Source: Pedobacter sp. PLR (lineage in GTDB: Bacteria > Bacteroidota > Bacteroidia > Sphingobacteriales > Sphingobacteriaceae). Taken from it: DNA of 64,000 bases. A program made the position numbers and the translations under genes. Below, piece after piece: positions 53,401 through 60,778 of this stretch (positions within the stretch are counted from its first letter, which is position 1; each line of letters opens with the position of its first letter). The notes under the pieces were generated by a model, which worked only from the letters and a program-made list of their open reading frames with translations, made no database searches and was not told the origin of the DNA. Location of the stretch: positions 1-64,000 of the forward strand of contig NZ_JAPIVQ010000009.1 of the NCBI RefSeq assembly GCF_026239675.1, read 5' to 3'.

Positions 53401-54953
53401 GAAAGGTGTTGTGGTTTTTGTGATAAAATGGCCAAAGGAATATCGGTTCCCATAGATCCGATCGGTTCTTTAGCATCCTTAGCCATTGGTTTCAGGATTA
53501 AATCGATATCCTCACGGCTATATCCAAACACCTGTTGGTATTTAAAAATAGACTCCTGAGAAAGACCGCTAAACACGACTCTTGGATCAGAAAGTTCTTC
53601 TAATCTAATCTGATATTGATTTAACCAATCTGCATATGGCCTGCGGCTACATACCAATTGCTTAATTTCCGTATCAGAAATGATCCGACCTTGCTCCATA
53701 TCTACGACAAACATCTTTCCAGGGGTCAACCTACCCTTTTCAATAATTTTGCTTTGATCTAAAGCCAATGCACCAGCTTCTGACGCCATAATCACATGGT
53801 CATCTTCCGTAATGGCATATCTTTGCGGACGTAATCCGTTTCTATCCAACGTTGCTCCAATCAGGTTACCATCTGTAAAGGAAACAGCCGCTGGTCCATC
53901 CCAAGGCTCCATTAAAGTAGCATGGAACTTATAAAACGCTTGTTTAAGCTCGTCCATATCATCGTTACCGTCCCATGCCTCAGGAATTAACATCATCAAA
54001 ACATGTGGCAGAGAACGACCTGCATGAACTAAAAGCTCTACTATATTATCTAAACAACCTGAATCGGAATTGGATTCATCAATTACAGGAAGTAAAATAT
54101 TCAATTCTTCAGGCGTAAAGTGCGAGGAAGCCAAAGACTTCACGCTTGCTCTAAACCAGTTCAGGTTACCCTGAAGGGTATTAATCTCTCCATTATGGGC
54201 GATATACCTAAAAGGTTGCGCTAATTTCCAGGAAGGGAAAGTATTGGTTGCAAAGCGGCTATGGATTAGGCCAAAAGCGGAAACAACACGCTTATCGCTG
54301 AGCTCAGTAAAATAGGATCTTACCTGCAATGAGGTCAGCTGTCCTTTATATACTATAGTTCTGGAAGAGAAAGAGGCGATATAAAACTCCCCGTTAATCC
54401 CTTTTACTGTATTATTAATTGTCTTCGACAGGTAATTCTTGAAAACGTAAAGCTTGCGTTCAAAATCGGCACCAGCAGCGATTGCATACGGGCGTGCGAT
54501 AAATACCTGTTCCATTTCCGGCTCTACAGATAGCGCCATATCTCCAATACCTGCTGTATTGGTTAATACTTTTCTAAAGCCCAGAACTTCTAGTCCCAGC
54601 TTCTCTCCTGCACGATAAATGATTTCTCTGCACTCTTCTCTCGCCTTAACATCTTTCGGTAAAAACAACATCCCTACCCCATAGTCTCCGGATTCATTTA
54701 AGCTGAATCCTATTTTAAGACATTCGTCATATAGAAATTCGTGAGGGATCTGTATCATGATACCTGCACCATCTCCAGTGTTAATTTCAGCGCCGCAAGC
54801 TCCGCGGTGATCAAGATTTTCAAGAATGGTTATTGCGTCGGAAATGATTTGTTGCGATTTTCTCCCCTTGATATGAGCAACGAAACCAATGCCACATGCG
54901 TCATGTTCAAAACGCTGGTCGTATAACCCTTGCTGATCTTGTGTTTGTTCCAT
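50448..54953 (-). CDS. gltB: Glutamate synthase large (alpha) subunit GltB
   Basis: GltB makes two glutamates from glutamine and 2-oxoglutarate. In the 1501-residue product a 19-residue propeptide precedes the catalytic Cys20 in HDACGIGFVAHIKG, the N-terminal nucleophile of the glutaminase domain (about 20-430). The central domain, the FMN-binding synthase domain (with KPGEGGQLPGDKV) and the 3Fe-4S cysteines in MRKCHLNTCPVGVATQD follow. The C-terminal beta-helix (GXGXG) domain is at about 1260-1480. It works with GltD, encoded just downstream. The long gap before it suggests a regulated promoter. Confidence 0.97.
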   Translation of the reverse strand: MEQTQDQQGLYDQRFEHDACGIGFVAHIKGRKSQQIISDAITILENLDHRGACGAEINTGDGAGIMIQIPHEFLYDECLKIGFSLNESGDYGVGMLFLPKDVKAREECREIIYRAGEKLGLEVLGFRKVLTNTAGIGDMALSVEPEMEQVFIARPYAIAAGADFERKLYVFKNYLSKTINNTVKGINGEFYIASFSSRTIVYKGQLTSLQVRSYFTELSDKRVVSAFGLIHSRFATNTFPSWKLAQPFRYIAHNGEINTLQGNLNWFRASVKSLASSHFTPEELNILLPVIDESNSDSGCLDNIVELLVHAGRSLPHVLMMLIPEAWDGNDDMDELKQAFYKFHATLMEPWDGPAAVSFTDGNLIGATLDRNGLRPQRYAITEDDHVIMASEAGALALDQSKIIEKGRLTPGKMFVVDMEQGRIISDTEIKQLVCSRRPYADWLNQYQIRLEELSDPRVVFSGLSQESIFKYQQVFGYSREDIDLILKPMAKDAKEPIGSMGTDIPLAILSQKPQHLSSYFKQLFAQVTNPPIDPIREKVVMSLAGFMGNNGNILEENALQCHCVGIKHPILTNLELEKLRSIDTGVFQSKTLQTYFRATGKPGAMAKALDRLCRYAVDAVEDGFQVIILSDRALDSEHAAIPSLLAVSTVHHHLIRKGYRGDVGLVVEAGDVWEVHHFACLIGFGATAVNPYLAEETITGFETELEVKPAKLIQNYIYAVNNGLLKIFSKMGISTLQSYHGAQIFEILGLNKQVVDNYFTGAVSRIGGLGLDEIARETLIKHNRIFGSATRPDMILPTGGNYKWKRKGEQHLFNPQTIHLLQNATRKNDYNVYKQYSKLVNEQTNQAFTIRGLFEFNYKRPSVPLSEVEPIEKIFKRFATGAMSFGSISHEAHSTLAIAMNRIGGKSNTGEGGEDELRYETLPNGDSMRSAIKQIASARFGVTSYYLSNADELQIKMAQGAKPGEGGQLPGDKVDEWIAKVRHATPGVGLISPPPHHDIYSIEDLAQLIFDLKNANREARINVKLVSKAGVGTIAAGVAKAHADVILVSGFDGGTGASPLTSIQHAGLPWELGLAEAHQTLVKNRLRSRVVLQTDGQLKTGRDIAIAALLGAEEWGVATAALVTAGCIMMRKCHLNTCPVGVATQDPNLRKLFTGEADHVVNLFRFLAEELRETMAELGFRTVEEMVGQADALSVRAIDPGDWKLKDLDLSAILYKAPDNGLSLFQTETQDHGLTDILDHQLIKAAAPALLNKEPIYREFEVKNTNRAIGTMLSNEVSKIYKSQGLPADTINFKFKGSAGQSFGAFAAKGISLQLEGEANDYVGKGLSGARLSIYPFSTISYVPEQNIIIGNVALYGATSGELYVRGQAGERFAVRNSGATAVVEGLGDHGCEYMTGGEVLVIGDTGSNFAAGMSGGVAWIYDMKQEFTNKCNKEMVDLDPLDEQDELRINVLLKKHIQLTDSSLAKFILSDWATQSAHFIKVFPKEYKAVMMKRATVSV

Positions 54954-55294
54954 AAGTTTAATTTATTGTTGGTTGGTATAGTGTGATTCGAACACTAAGT
55001 TACGAAAAAAAATCAAGTAATTATAATATCGGCATCTTTTTTAGGAAAAATGCAGTACATTTCAAATATAAAGTCTTTATATTACTATATTGATACCTGC
55101 AATCGATGTAAAATGCAATATTGGCAATGAAGACTTCCATATATAAGGGAGTTAGCATCAAAAGAAGCGACTATCCGCTTCAAGCCCTTTCCAACCTTAA
55201 AAAAAAGTTTAAAATTATTTTCACCTTCAAGCCCTTTAATTTCAGTTAATTAACTAAAAACCCCCTAGAAAAGTAAAATAAAAGCATTTTATAC
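54954..55294. other. Intergenic region between gltB and the SRP RNA promoter
   Basis: 341 nt without a coding frame. It holds a weak inverted repeat AGTGT-N7-ACACT at 54980-54996 close to gltB, a GAAGCG/CGCTTC hairpin at 55164-55181, a direct repeat TTCAAGCCCTTT at 55179-55190 and 55226-55237, and a 12-bp palindrome AGTTAATTAACT at 55244-55255. Confidence 0.5.
54980..54996. promoter_or_regulatory. Weak inverted repeat upstream of gltB
   Basis: AGTGT and ACACT flank 7 nt, 27-43 nt before the gltB start. It could bind a nitrogen regulator, but the symmetry is short. Confidence 0.25.
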
Positions 55295-55325
55295 TTTGGT
55301 AGATTCAGATCTTTTCCTACTTTTG
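55295..55325 (+). promoter_or_regulatory. Promoter of the SRP RNA gene
   Basis: TTTG at 55295-55298 and TACTTTTG at 55318-55325 are separated by exactly 19 nt, a full match to the Bacteroidota housekeeping promoter TTTG-N19-TAnnTTTG. The RNA begins 5 nt after the box. It calibrates the other promoter boxes in the window. Confidence 0.88.
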
Positions 55326-55329
55326 TGAC

Positions 55330-55426
55330 GGGCAAGTCTTACACGATCAGCTCCTTTTGAACTCCCCCAGAGCGGGAACGAAGCAAGGGTAGAAGGTTGT
55401 AGCGGTGCGATGTAAGGGGCTTGCCC
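55330..55426 (+). ncRNA. ffs: Signal recognition particle RNA (small bacterial type)
   Basis: The 97-nt RNA begins GGGCAAG and ends CTTGCCC, which pair to close the rod. The apical part reads CCCCCAGAGCGGGAACGAAG followed by CAAGGG, the conserved Ffh-binding domain with a GGAA tetraloop and the A-rich internal loop AGCA. It has a perfect consensus promoter directly upstream and an AT-rich stretch with T runs (ATTTTTATTTTTAT) downstream. With Ffh it delivers nascent membrane proteins to the translocon. The tetraloop-closing pair is G-C rather than the common C-G. Confidence 0.92.
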
Positions 55427-55529
55427 ATTTTTATTTTTATTAGATTGATATGCTTCTGATGCATCCTCTTCTTTCTAACGACCAACACGAGTTAAATAAA
55501 ACCATATATTTTCTTAAACTATATATCTT

Positions 55530-56189
55530 ATGAAATTTTTCATAGACACAGCTAATCTTGATCAAATCAGAGAAGCTCATGACCTTGGTGTTCTAGACGG
55601 CGTAACTACCAACCCTAGCTTAATGGCTAAAGAAGGTATCACTGGCGAACAAAATGTAATTAACCACTACAAAGCAATCTGTGACATCGTTGATGCGAAT
55701 GTAAGTGCTGAAGTAATTTCGACTGATTATGAGAGCATGATCAAAGAAGGTGAAGCATTAGCTAAACTAGACCCGAAAATCGTTGTTAAAATCCCTATGA
55801 TTAAAGATGGCGTTAAAGCCATTAAATACCTTTCATCTAAAGGAATCAGAACTAACTGTACATTGATCTTCTCTGCCGGACAAGCTTTAATCGCTGCTAA
55901 AGCAGGTGCATCTTATGTATCTCCATTCTTAGGTCGTTTAGACGACATCTCTACGGATGGTTTTCAATTGATCGAAGACATCAGATTGATTTTTGATAAC
56001 TACCAATACGAAACTGAAATTCTTGCAGCTTCAGTTAGAGGACCAATGCACATTATCAACTGCGCTAAATTAGGTGCTGACGTAATGACTGGCCCACTTT
56101 CTGCAATCCTTGCATTAATGAAACACCCATTAACCGACAGCGGTCTTGCTCAGTTCTTAGCTGATCATGCAAAAGCTGCAGGTAAATAG
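55530..56189 (+). CDS. Transaldolase of the small TalC/FSA-like family
   Basis: A 219-residue (beta/alpha)8 enzyme with the Schiff-base Lys87 in KIVVKIPM and the opening MKFFIDTANLDQI. Family members are either transaldolases (pentose phosphate pathway) or fructose-6-phosphate aldolases. Two active-site positions separate them: E. coli FsaA has Gln59 and Tyr131, while transaldolases have Glu and Phe. With Lys87 matching FsaA Lys85, the equivalents here are Glu61 (NVSAEVIS) and Phe133 (VSPFLGRLDD). I therefore favour transaldolase. It ends at a shared terminator facing gmhB. Confidence 0.92.
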   Translation: MKFFIDTANLDQIREAHDLGVLDGVTTNPSLMAKEGITGEQNVINHYKAICDIVDANVSAEVISTDYESMIKEGEALAKLDPKIVVKIPMIKDGVKAIKYLSSKGIRTNCTLIFSAGQALIAAKAGASYVSPFLGRLDDISTDGFQLIEDIRLIFDNYQYETEILAASVRGPMHIINCAKLGADVMTGPLSAILALMKHPLTDSGLAQFLADHAKAAGK

Positions 56190-56207
56190 GCGAATCATAA
56201 TTATATT

Positions 56208-56242
56208 AAAAAGTCCTGTTGATTAATTCGACAGGACTTTTT
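56208..56242. terminator. Bidirectional terminator between transaldolase and gmhB-like gene
   Basis: AAAAAGTCCTGT and ACAGGACTTTTT form a perfect 12-bp stem with an 11-nt loop. The stop codon of the leftward gene lies in the loop region. Confidence 0.88.
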
Positions 56243-56717
56243 TTATGCTTTCATAAGTGATTTGTTCGTCAGGCTCGATCAGGATACCCTTCACTCCTGC
56301 TCCATTCGCAGCTTCTACATCTCTTGGTTTATCACCAATCATCACAGACAATGAAGGATCAATATTGTACGTAGCAATAGCCTCTAACACCATTCCCGAC
56401 AAAGGTTTTCTACAATTACAAGGCTCAGATACCGTGGGGTGATGCGGACAATAGTAAGCATGGGTGATCTTTGCACCTTGTGCTTCAAATCTTTCTCCTA
56501 AGATGCGATGCATTTCAGCCAGTGTTTCTTCCGTATAACGTTTCAAAGCAATTCCACCTTGATTGGTAATGATAATCAGCATATAACCTTCGTCATACAG
56601 CTTTTTTAATGGTGGAATCTGGTATTCCAGGACTTCAAAATCTTCTACCCTACAGATATAATCGTAAATTTCATGATTTAACACGCCATCACGATCCAGA
56701 AATATTGCTTTATTCAT
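56223..56717 (-). CDS. gmhB: HAD-family heptose-1,7-bisphosphate phosphatase-like protein (GmhB type)
   Basis: A 164-residue HAD phosphatase with the nucleophile Asp8 and acid Asp10 in FLDRDGVLN, a motif II Thr in IITNQGGI, a Lys in NCRKPLSGM and the acidic motif MIGDKPRDVEAA. The zinc loop YYCPHHPTVSEPCNCRKP is characteristic of GmhB, which removes the C7 phosphate from heptose bisphosphate for LPS core synthesis. Related histidinol phosphatases share the fold, so the substrate call is moderate. No other heptose genes are nearby. Confidence 0.85.
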   Translation of the reverse strand: MNKAIFLDRDGVLNHEIYDYICRVEDFEVLEYQIPPLKKLYDEGYMLIIITNQGGIALKRYTEETLAEMHRILGERFEAQGAKITHAYYCPHHPTVSEPCNCRKPLSGMVLEAIATYNIDPSLSVMIGDKPRDVEAANGAGVKGILIEPDEQITYESIKKVLSN

Positions 56718-56843
56718 TTGATTGTTCTTTTTTTCTGCAAAGATGAGGATATTATAATTGTTTATTCCTTCAAAATGTCGCTTTTCTTAAACATAATCAC
56801 GATATATGATGTTATCAAACGTTGAACCTTTAAAATTTATAAT

Positions 56844-57677
56844 ATGCCCTATATCAAAAGAAATCCCGAAAACAGTAAATCTGTTAATATATTTTACGAA
56901 GATCTTGGTTCAGGAAAACCGGTAATTTTAATTCACGGCTGGCCGGTATCGCACGAAATGTGGGAATATCAGGTTGCCTCTATTGTATACAGTGGTTACC
57001 GTTGCATTGCTTACGACAGACGAGGCTTTGGTCAGTCTGATAAGCCCTGGAGCGGCTATGATTACGACACCCTTGCTTCCGATTTGAATGAATTGATTCT
57101 TGCCTTAGATTTATCCGAAGTAACGCTGGTTGGTTTTTCTATGGGCGGCGGAGAGGTTGTCCGTTATTTAGGTAAATATGGCAGTTCTAAAGTCGAGAAA
57201 GCAGTACTGATTAGTTCTGTTGTGCCTCTAATGTTGAAAACAGACGATCATGAAGAAGGTATTCCGAAAGAAGTTTTTGAAGAAATGATTGCCAATATCC
57301 AACAAGATCGTCCGGCATTCTTAACGGGATTCGGTAAGCAGTTTTTTGGTGAAGGTGTGTTGAATAAGCCTGTAAGTCATGAAATTCAGAACTGGATGCA
57401 TCAGCTGGCTATCGTAGCTAGCCCAAAAGCCACTGTAGATTGCGTAAGAGCTTTCTCCGAGACAGATTTTAGAACAGACCTGAGCACCATTACCATACCA
57501 ATGATGGTCATTCATGGTGATGAGGATAAGATCGTGCCTATTGAAGCAACCAGTGCAATTACTGCGATGTTGCTCCCTAATGCCGATTATTATGTAATGG
57601 AAGGTGGGTCACATGGATTATTTATCACTCATAAAGATGAATTAAACCAATTACTGGTTAATTTTCTAAAAAGATAA
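56844..57677 (+). CDS. Alpha/beta hydrolase (non-haem chloroperoxidase/arylesterase-like)
   Basis: A 277-residue alpha/beta hydrolase. The nucleophile elbow is VGFSMGGGEVVRYLGKYG, the oxyanion-hole segment is IHGWPVSHEMW, and the catalytic Asp and His lie in IHGDEDKIVP and EGGSHGLFIT. The set resembles cofactor-free haloperoxidase/arylesterase enzymes, which are often mislabelled chloroperoxidases; the physiological substrate is unknown. It has no signal peptide and stands alone with its own terminator. Confidence 0.9.
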   Translation: MPYIKRNPENSKSVNIFYEDLGSGKPVILIHGWPVSHEMWEYQVASIVYSGYRCIAYDRRGFGQSDKPWSGYDYDTLASDLNELILALDLSEVTLVGFSMGGGEVVRYLGKYGSSKVEKAVLISSVVPLMLKTDDHEEGIPKEVFEEMIANIQQDRPAFLTGFGKQFFGEGVLNKPVSHEIQNWMHQLAIVASPKATVDCVRAFSETDFRTDLSTITIPMMVIHGDEDKIVPIEATSAITAMLLPNADYYVMEGGSHGLFITHKDELNQLLVNFLKR

Positions 57678-57687
57678 CCTTCAAAAC

Positions 57688-57725
57688 ACAAACCCCTGTT
57701 AATTTTAAGATTAACAGGGGTTTTG
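57688..57725 (+). terminator. Rho-independent terminator of the alpha/beta hydrolase gene
   Basis: AAACCCCTGTTAA and TTAACAGGGGTTT form a perfect stem followed by TTGTATT. Confidence 0.9.
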
Positions 57726-57737
57726 TATTAAAACAAC

Positions 57738-57763
57738 AAAGACTTAGATTTCTCTAAGTCTTT
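57738..57763 (-). terminator. Terminator downstream of tRNA-Lys
   Basis: AAAGACTTAG and CTAAGTCTTT form a 10-bp stem with a 6-nt loop just past the tRNA 3' end on the reverse strand, followed by TGTTGTTTT. Confidence 0.85.
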
Positions 57764-57766
57764 CTG

Positions 57767-57839
57767 TGATCCCGCTGGGATTCGAACCCAGGACCACTAC
57801 ATTAAAAGTGTAATGCTCTACCAGCTGAGCTACGGAATC
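57767..57839 (-). tRNA. tRNA-Lys (anticodon TTT)
   Basis: The reverse strand folds as a 73-nt tRNA. The acceptor arms are GATTCCG and CGGGATC with discriminator A, the D arm is GCTC-AGCTGGTA-GAGC, the anticodon arm is TTACA-CTTTTAA-TGTAG (anticodon TTT) and the T arm is CTGGG-TTCGAAT-CCCAG. CCA is not encoded. A consensus promoter lies about 45 nt upstream and a terminator just downstream. Confidence 0.97.
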
Positions 57840-57840
57840 A

Positions 57841-58185
57841 AAGCTTTTTTAGCTTTACTCTAAGCGTTTCCGTTTAAAGTGATGCAAATATAGGATTAGG
57901 ATGCATATACTGCAAATTAATATCCCATAAATCCTATACTGTACTGATTTTAAGCGAGATTATTTATTTCCGACACAATTTAAGCCCTTTTTTTAAGGTT
58001 AGAACCAGCTGTTAATCTCCGGTTCATTCAGTTCTCCTCAAAAATTCGTTTCGCCTGATCGGACTGAAACAAACAGGGCTGTCAATACTATCCTATCGCT
58101 GCACAAATATTTTGACAAAGCATTTCCATTAACCTGCTAAAAAACACGTCATGGAAAGCTTTTAACTTAGAATGTCCTCAAAATT
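57841..58185. other. Intergenic region upstream of tRNA-Lys
   Basis: 345 nt holding the tRNA promoter (57885-57916); otherwise no coding frame, strong hairpin or repeat was seen. Confidence 0.5.
57885..57916 (-). promoter_or_regulatory. Promoter of tRNA-Lys
   Basis: On the reverse strand TTTG (57916-57913) and TATATTTG (57892-57885) are separated by 20 nt, close to the TTTG-N19-TAnnTTTG consensus. It predicts a 5' leader of about 40 nt. Confidence 0.75.
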
Positions 58186-59022
58186 TCAAGACGGTTTTCC
58201 CGGCAGGTGTACGAGTTTATCTTTTAGAACCTGGTATTCTCTTTCCAGGTACCGGAACGCTTTGGTGGCGATGACTCCCTCCGCATAGTCCATTCTTTTC
58301 TTCTCGTAATCCACAGCAACCTGATCAAAACGGGCTTTAATAGCAAAATACTTTGCTTTTTCTGCTATTTCAAGCGGGCTATCCGGAGCACCATTCAGAT
58401 TCCCTGCATAAGCACTGTCAGAGATTAATTTCTCATTGGAAGATTTAAAGCAGACATATACTTCCATTTGCGCTCCCATCATCCATTCTTTGTCAAGCGG
58501 GAGAAAACAGCTTCCATCAGCCCTTTTCGCGGCATTCAGATAGGTACTTGCGCATTTTTTTGTTGGGTGACTGACCAGTACCATCAGGATATCATCAATA
58601 GCACCATTTTCTACGATACCGGAATCCCAGCTTAAATTGAGCCCATCTGTACTTTTGCTGACTTTCAGATCCGCTGCCATTTCCAGTGTTCCTTGACTAA
58701 GGATCACTTTGGCATAATCGACCTTAATGTTGGGATACTCGCCCGTTAAAGCCTGTTTCTTGTTATAGGAAGTCGCCAGATTGTGTGGATTTTTAAGCGT
58801 TCCTTCTGATTCCTGCTTAAAACTGACATTGATAAAATCCTTCATCGGTTTCAGCAGTTCCATCGTTACCGACATCTCCTGGCGATTGGCTTTTTGTTTC
58901 AGGCTGGGTTTACCAGGTTTACCGGCACTGCGGCATATCAATTGTCCTCTGGACATGTAAAACACCACATTCCCTATTTTCCCCGTAGGGTGCCCAAAAG
59001 GGCCCACTTTGCATGTTGCCAT
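58186..59022 (-). CDS. DUF6266 family protein
   Basis: A 278-residue protein that opens with the DUF6266 pattern: KVGPFGHPTGKIGNVVFYMS followed by basic GKPGKPSLKQKANRQEM. The family is common in Pedobacter-like bacteria, often in several copies, and has no known function. I see no signal peptide or catalytic motif. The N-terminal Gly/Pro-rich part resembles surface or structural proteins. It stands alone, with gaps of over 300 nt on both sides, suggesting an independently expressed accessory gene. Confidence 0.82.
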   Translation of the reverse strand: MATCKVGPFGHPTGKIGNVVFYMSRGQLICRSAGKPGKPSLKQKANRQEMSVTMELLKPMKDFINVSFKQESEGTLKNPHNLATSYNKKQALTGEYPNIKVDYAKVILSQGTLEMAADLKVSKSTDGLNLSWDSGIVENGAIDDILMVLVSHPTKKCASTYLNAAKRADGSCFLPLDKEWMMGAQMEVYVCFKSSNEKLISDSAYAGNLNGAPDSPLEIAEKAKYFAIKARFDQVAVDYEKKRMDYAEGVIATKAFRYLEREYQVLKDKLVHLPGKPS

Positions 59023-59388
59023 GATATTAATTGGTTAATTCGTCTGAATTGACTAGAACCAAGATACTTACAAACAACAGCATATCCTACAAATCCCCTA
59101 TAATGATACTAAACTATTTAGTAATCTGTTCGTAACCTAAACCAGCCTCAGCACAGGGTTTTCAGGCAATTTCAGCAAACAAGGCCCTACCAGCTAACAG
59201 CCAAAACCCCGGTAAAAATCACAATTCTGAAACCTTATGCTAACGCACATACTCCCTTTACAGAGTAGCCATTTCCTTCATAGTGAAGCTCAGTACTTCT
59301 GATAAATATTAAAACACTTTTAGCTGTAAAATATGTTTATCGATAAGCCGGAATCATTTATATTCAGTCAACCTTTTAAATAAACCAA
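59023..59388. other. Intergenic region between DUF6266 and MINPP-like genes
   Basis: 366 nt without a coding frame. A perfect palindrome TACTAAA-CTA-TTTAGTA at 59107-59123 lies about 85 nt upstream of the DUF6266 gene. Confidence 0.45.
59107..59123. promoter_or_regulatory. 17-bp palindrome upstream of the DUF6266 gene
   Basis: TACTAAA and TTTAGTA flank a CTA centre. It could be an operator for the leftward DUF6266 gene; AT-rich chance symmetry is possible. Confidence 0.28.
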
Positions 59389-60726
59389 ATGAAGTACATT
59401 TTTACCTTTATCCTTCTGGGATGCAACCTGATCTATACTGCTGCGCAATCGCAGCAGTATTTGGGATCAAAAACACCCTACAAACCTCTTCAGGAGACTT
59501 ACACCAGAGTGCCGGCCGGGTATAAACCGGTCTTTCTAAATCACCTGGGTCGTCATGGTGCCAGAAACTTAACTAAAGATGTCGCTAAATCTTTAGCATG
59601 GAATCTGATTTTTAAAGCTGACAGCGCTCAGGCTTTAAATCAACGTGGACAACAGCTAAAAGCTGCATTGGTGCTGCTACAGAAAGTAGAGCTCAGGCAT
59701 CTGGAGTCCATTTCTGAAATCGGGAAACAGGAATTAAAGGAAATCGCAGAACGGATCTACGGCACAGAGCCCTTATTTTTTGCTCCGAACCAGACCATAT
59801 TGCTGAGTACCACCAGCAAGGAAAGAACAAAACAGAGTGCTGTAGCATTTTTGGATGGCCTCTCAACAGCCACACACGGAAAAATGGCTACTATAAAATG
59901 GAACGAAAAGGATGATGTCAATCTCAGGTTTTTTGACTTATCCAGGCCCTATTTATCATTTAAAGCAACAGGTCCATGGCATTCCAGCTATGATCAACTT
60001 GCTAAAGCACTTAATCTGGAAGCAATATCTACCCGTATTTTCCATACTTTCTTTAGTGTAGACTACACTAAACGTATCGACTCCAAAGACAAAATCCGCT
60101 TTGTAGACGATCTGTATGGCTTTTACACCATCATCCCCGCCATTCATCAGGAGATCATGGAAAATGGGCTCAGCGATAAGGACATCGATCTAAAGACCTT
60201 TTTTAAATCCGAAGACTTAGCCGTATTATGCCGGTTAAATGATGCCGATAACTTTCTGAAAAAAGGACCAGGCAGAAATAACAATGGGATTCAGGTGAGC
60301 GTTGCAGCCCCTTTATTAGCCGATTTCATTAAGTCTACAGACGCTTTTATCAAATCAAGACCTTACAGGTCGGTACTTCGCTTTGCTCATGCCGAAACAG
60401 TTGCCCCTTTTGCAGCCATACTGAACTTAAATGGTGCTTCTACTGCCACAAAAGACATCCTCAGTTTTGACCGCATATGGAAAGCAAAAAACATCATTCC
60501 ATTCAGCGCAAACATCCAGATGTTGCTTTATCAAAAGCCCGGGAATAATGGCTATCTGATCAAGTTCCTGTTAAATGAAAAGGAAACAGGTATCAGAGGA
60601 TTAAGCACAAAAACCTTCCCTTACTACCCCTATAAAGAAGTACGTGCGTTTTATTTGAAAAAACTAAAGGCTCTCGGATTGGATTTAAACAGTAATATGG
60701 AAGAATACCTGAATCATATTAAATAA
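59389..60726 (+). CDS. Exported histidine phosphatase, MINPP-type (inositol polyphosphate phosphatase/phytase)
   Basis: A 445-residue branch-2 histidine phosphatase with a signal peptide (about 1-20, TAAQ). The catalytic His56 lies in NHLGRHGARN, with further conserved basic residues in STTSKERTKQSA. The proton-donor motif is HAE (His334-Ala-Glu336) rather than HD, which marks the MINPP subgroup that removes phosphates from phytate and related inositol phosphates. A Cys at residue 12 (LLGC) makes a lipoprotein possible but not typical. It sits with a secreted unknown protein, 52 nt downstream. Confidence 0.86.
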   Translation: MKYIFTFILLGCNLIYTAAQSQQYLGSKTPYKPLQETYTRVPAGYKPVFLNHLGRHGARNLTKDVAKSLAWNLIFKADSAQALNQRGQQLKAALVLLQKVELRHLESISEIGKQELKEIAERIYGTEPLFFAPNQTILLSTTSKERTKQSAVAFLDGLSTATHGKMATIKWNEKDDVNLRFFDLSRPYLSFKATGPWHSSYDQLAKALNLEAISTRIFHTFFSVDYTKRIDSKDKIRFVDDLYGFYTIIPAIHQEIMENGLSDKDIDLKTFFKSEDLAVLCRLNDADNFLKKGPGRNNNGIQVSVAAPLLADFIKSTDAFIKSRPYRSVLRFAHAETVAPFAAILNLNGASTATKDILSFDRIWKAKNIIPFSANIQMLLYQKPGNNGYLIKFLLNEKETGIRGLSTKTFPYYPYKEVRAFYLKKLKALGLDLNSNMEEYLNHIK

Positions 60727-60778
60727 ATTAACACCTATATTTGATTTCATATTCTAAAACATTTTTAACAAAACACAC

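Noticed and set aside
22269..57725. Terminators at 22269-22306 and 57688-57725 sharing CCCTGTTAA arms, as a repeat family
   Set aside because: Only the stem core is shared and the flanks differ; similar GC cores are common in terminators.
57767..57839. tRNA-Lys as an integration site
   Set aside because: No partial tRNA duplicate or integrase gene was found on either side within the window.
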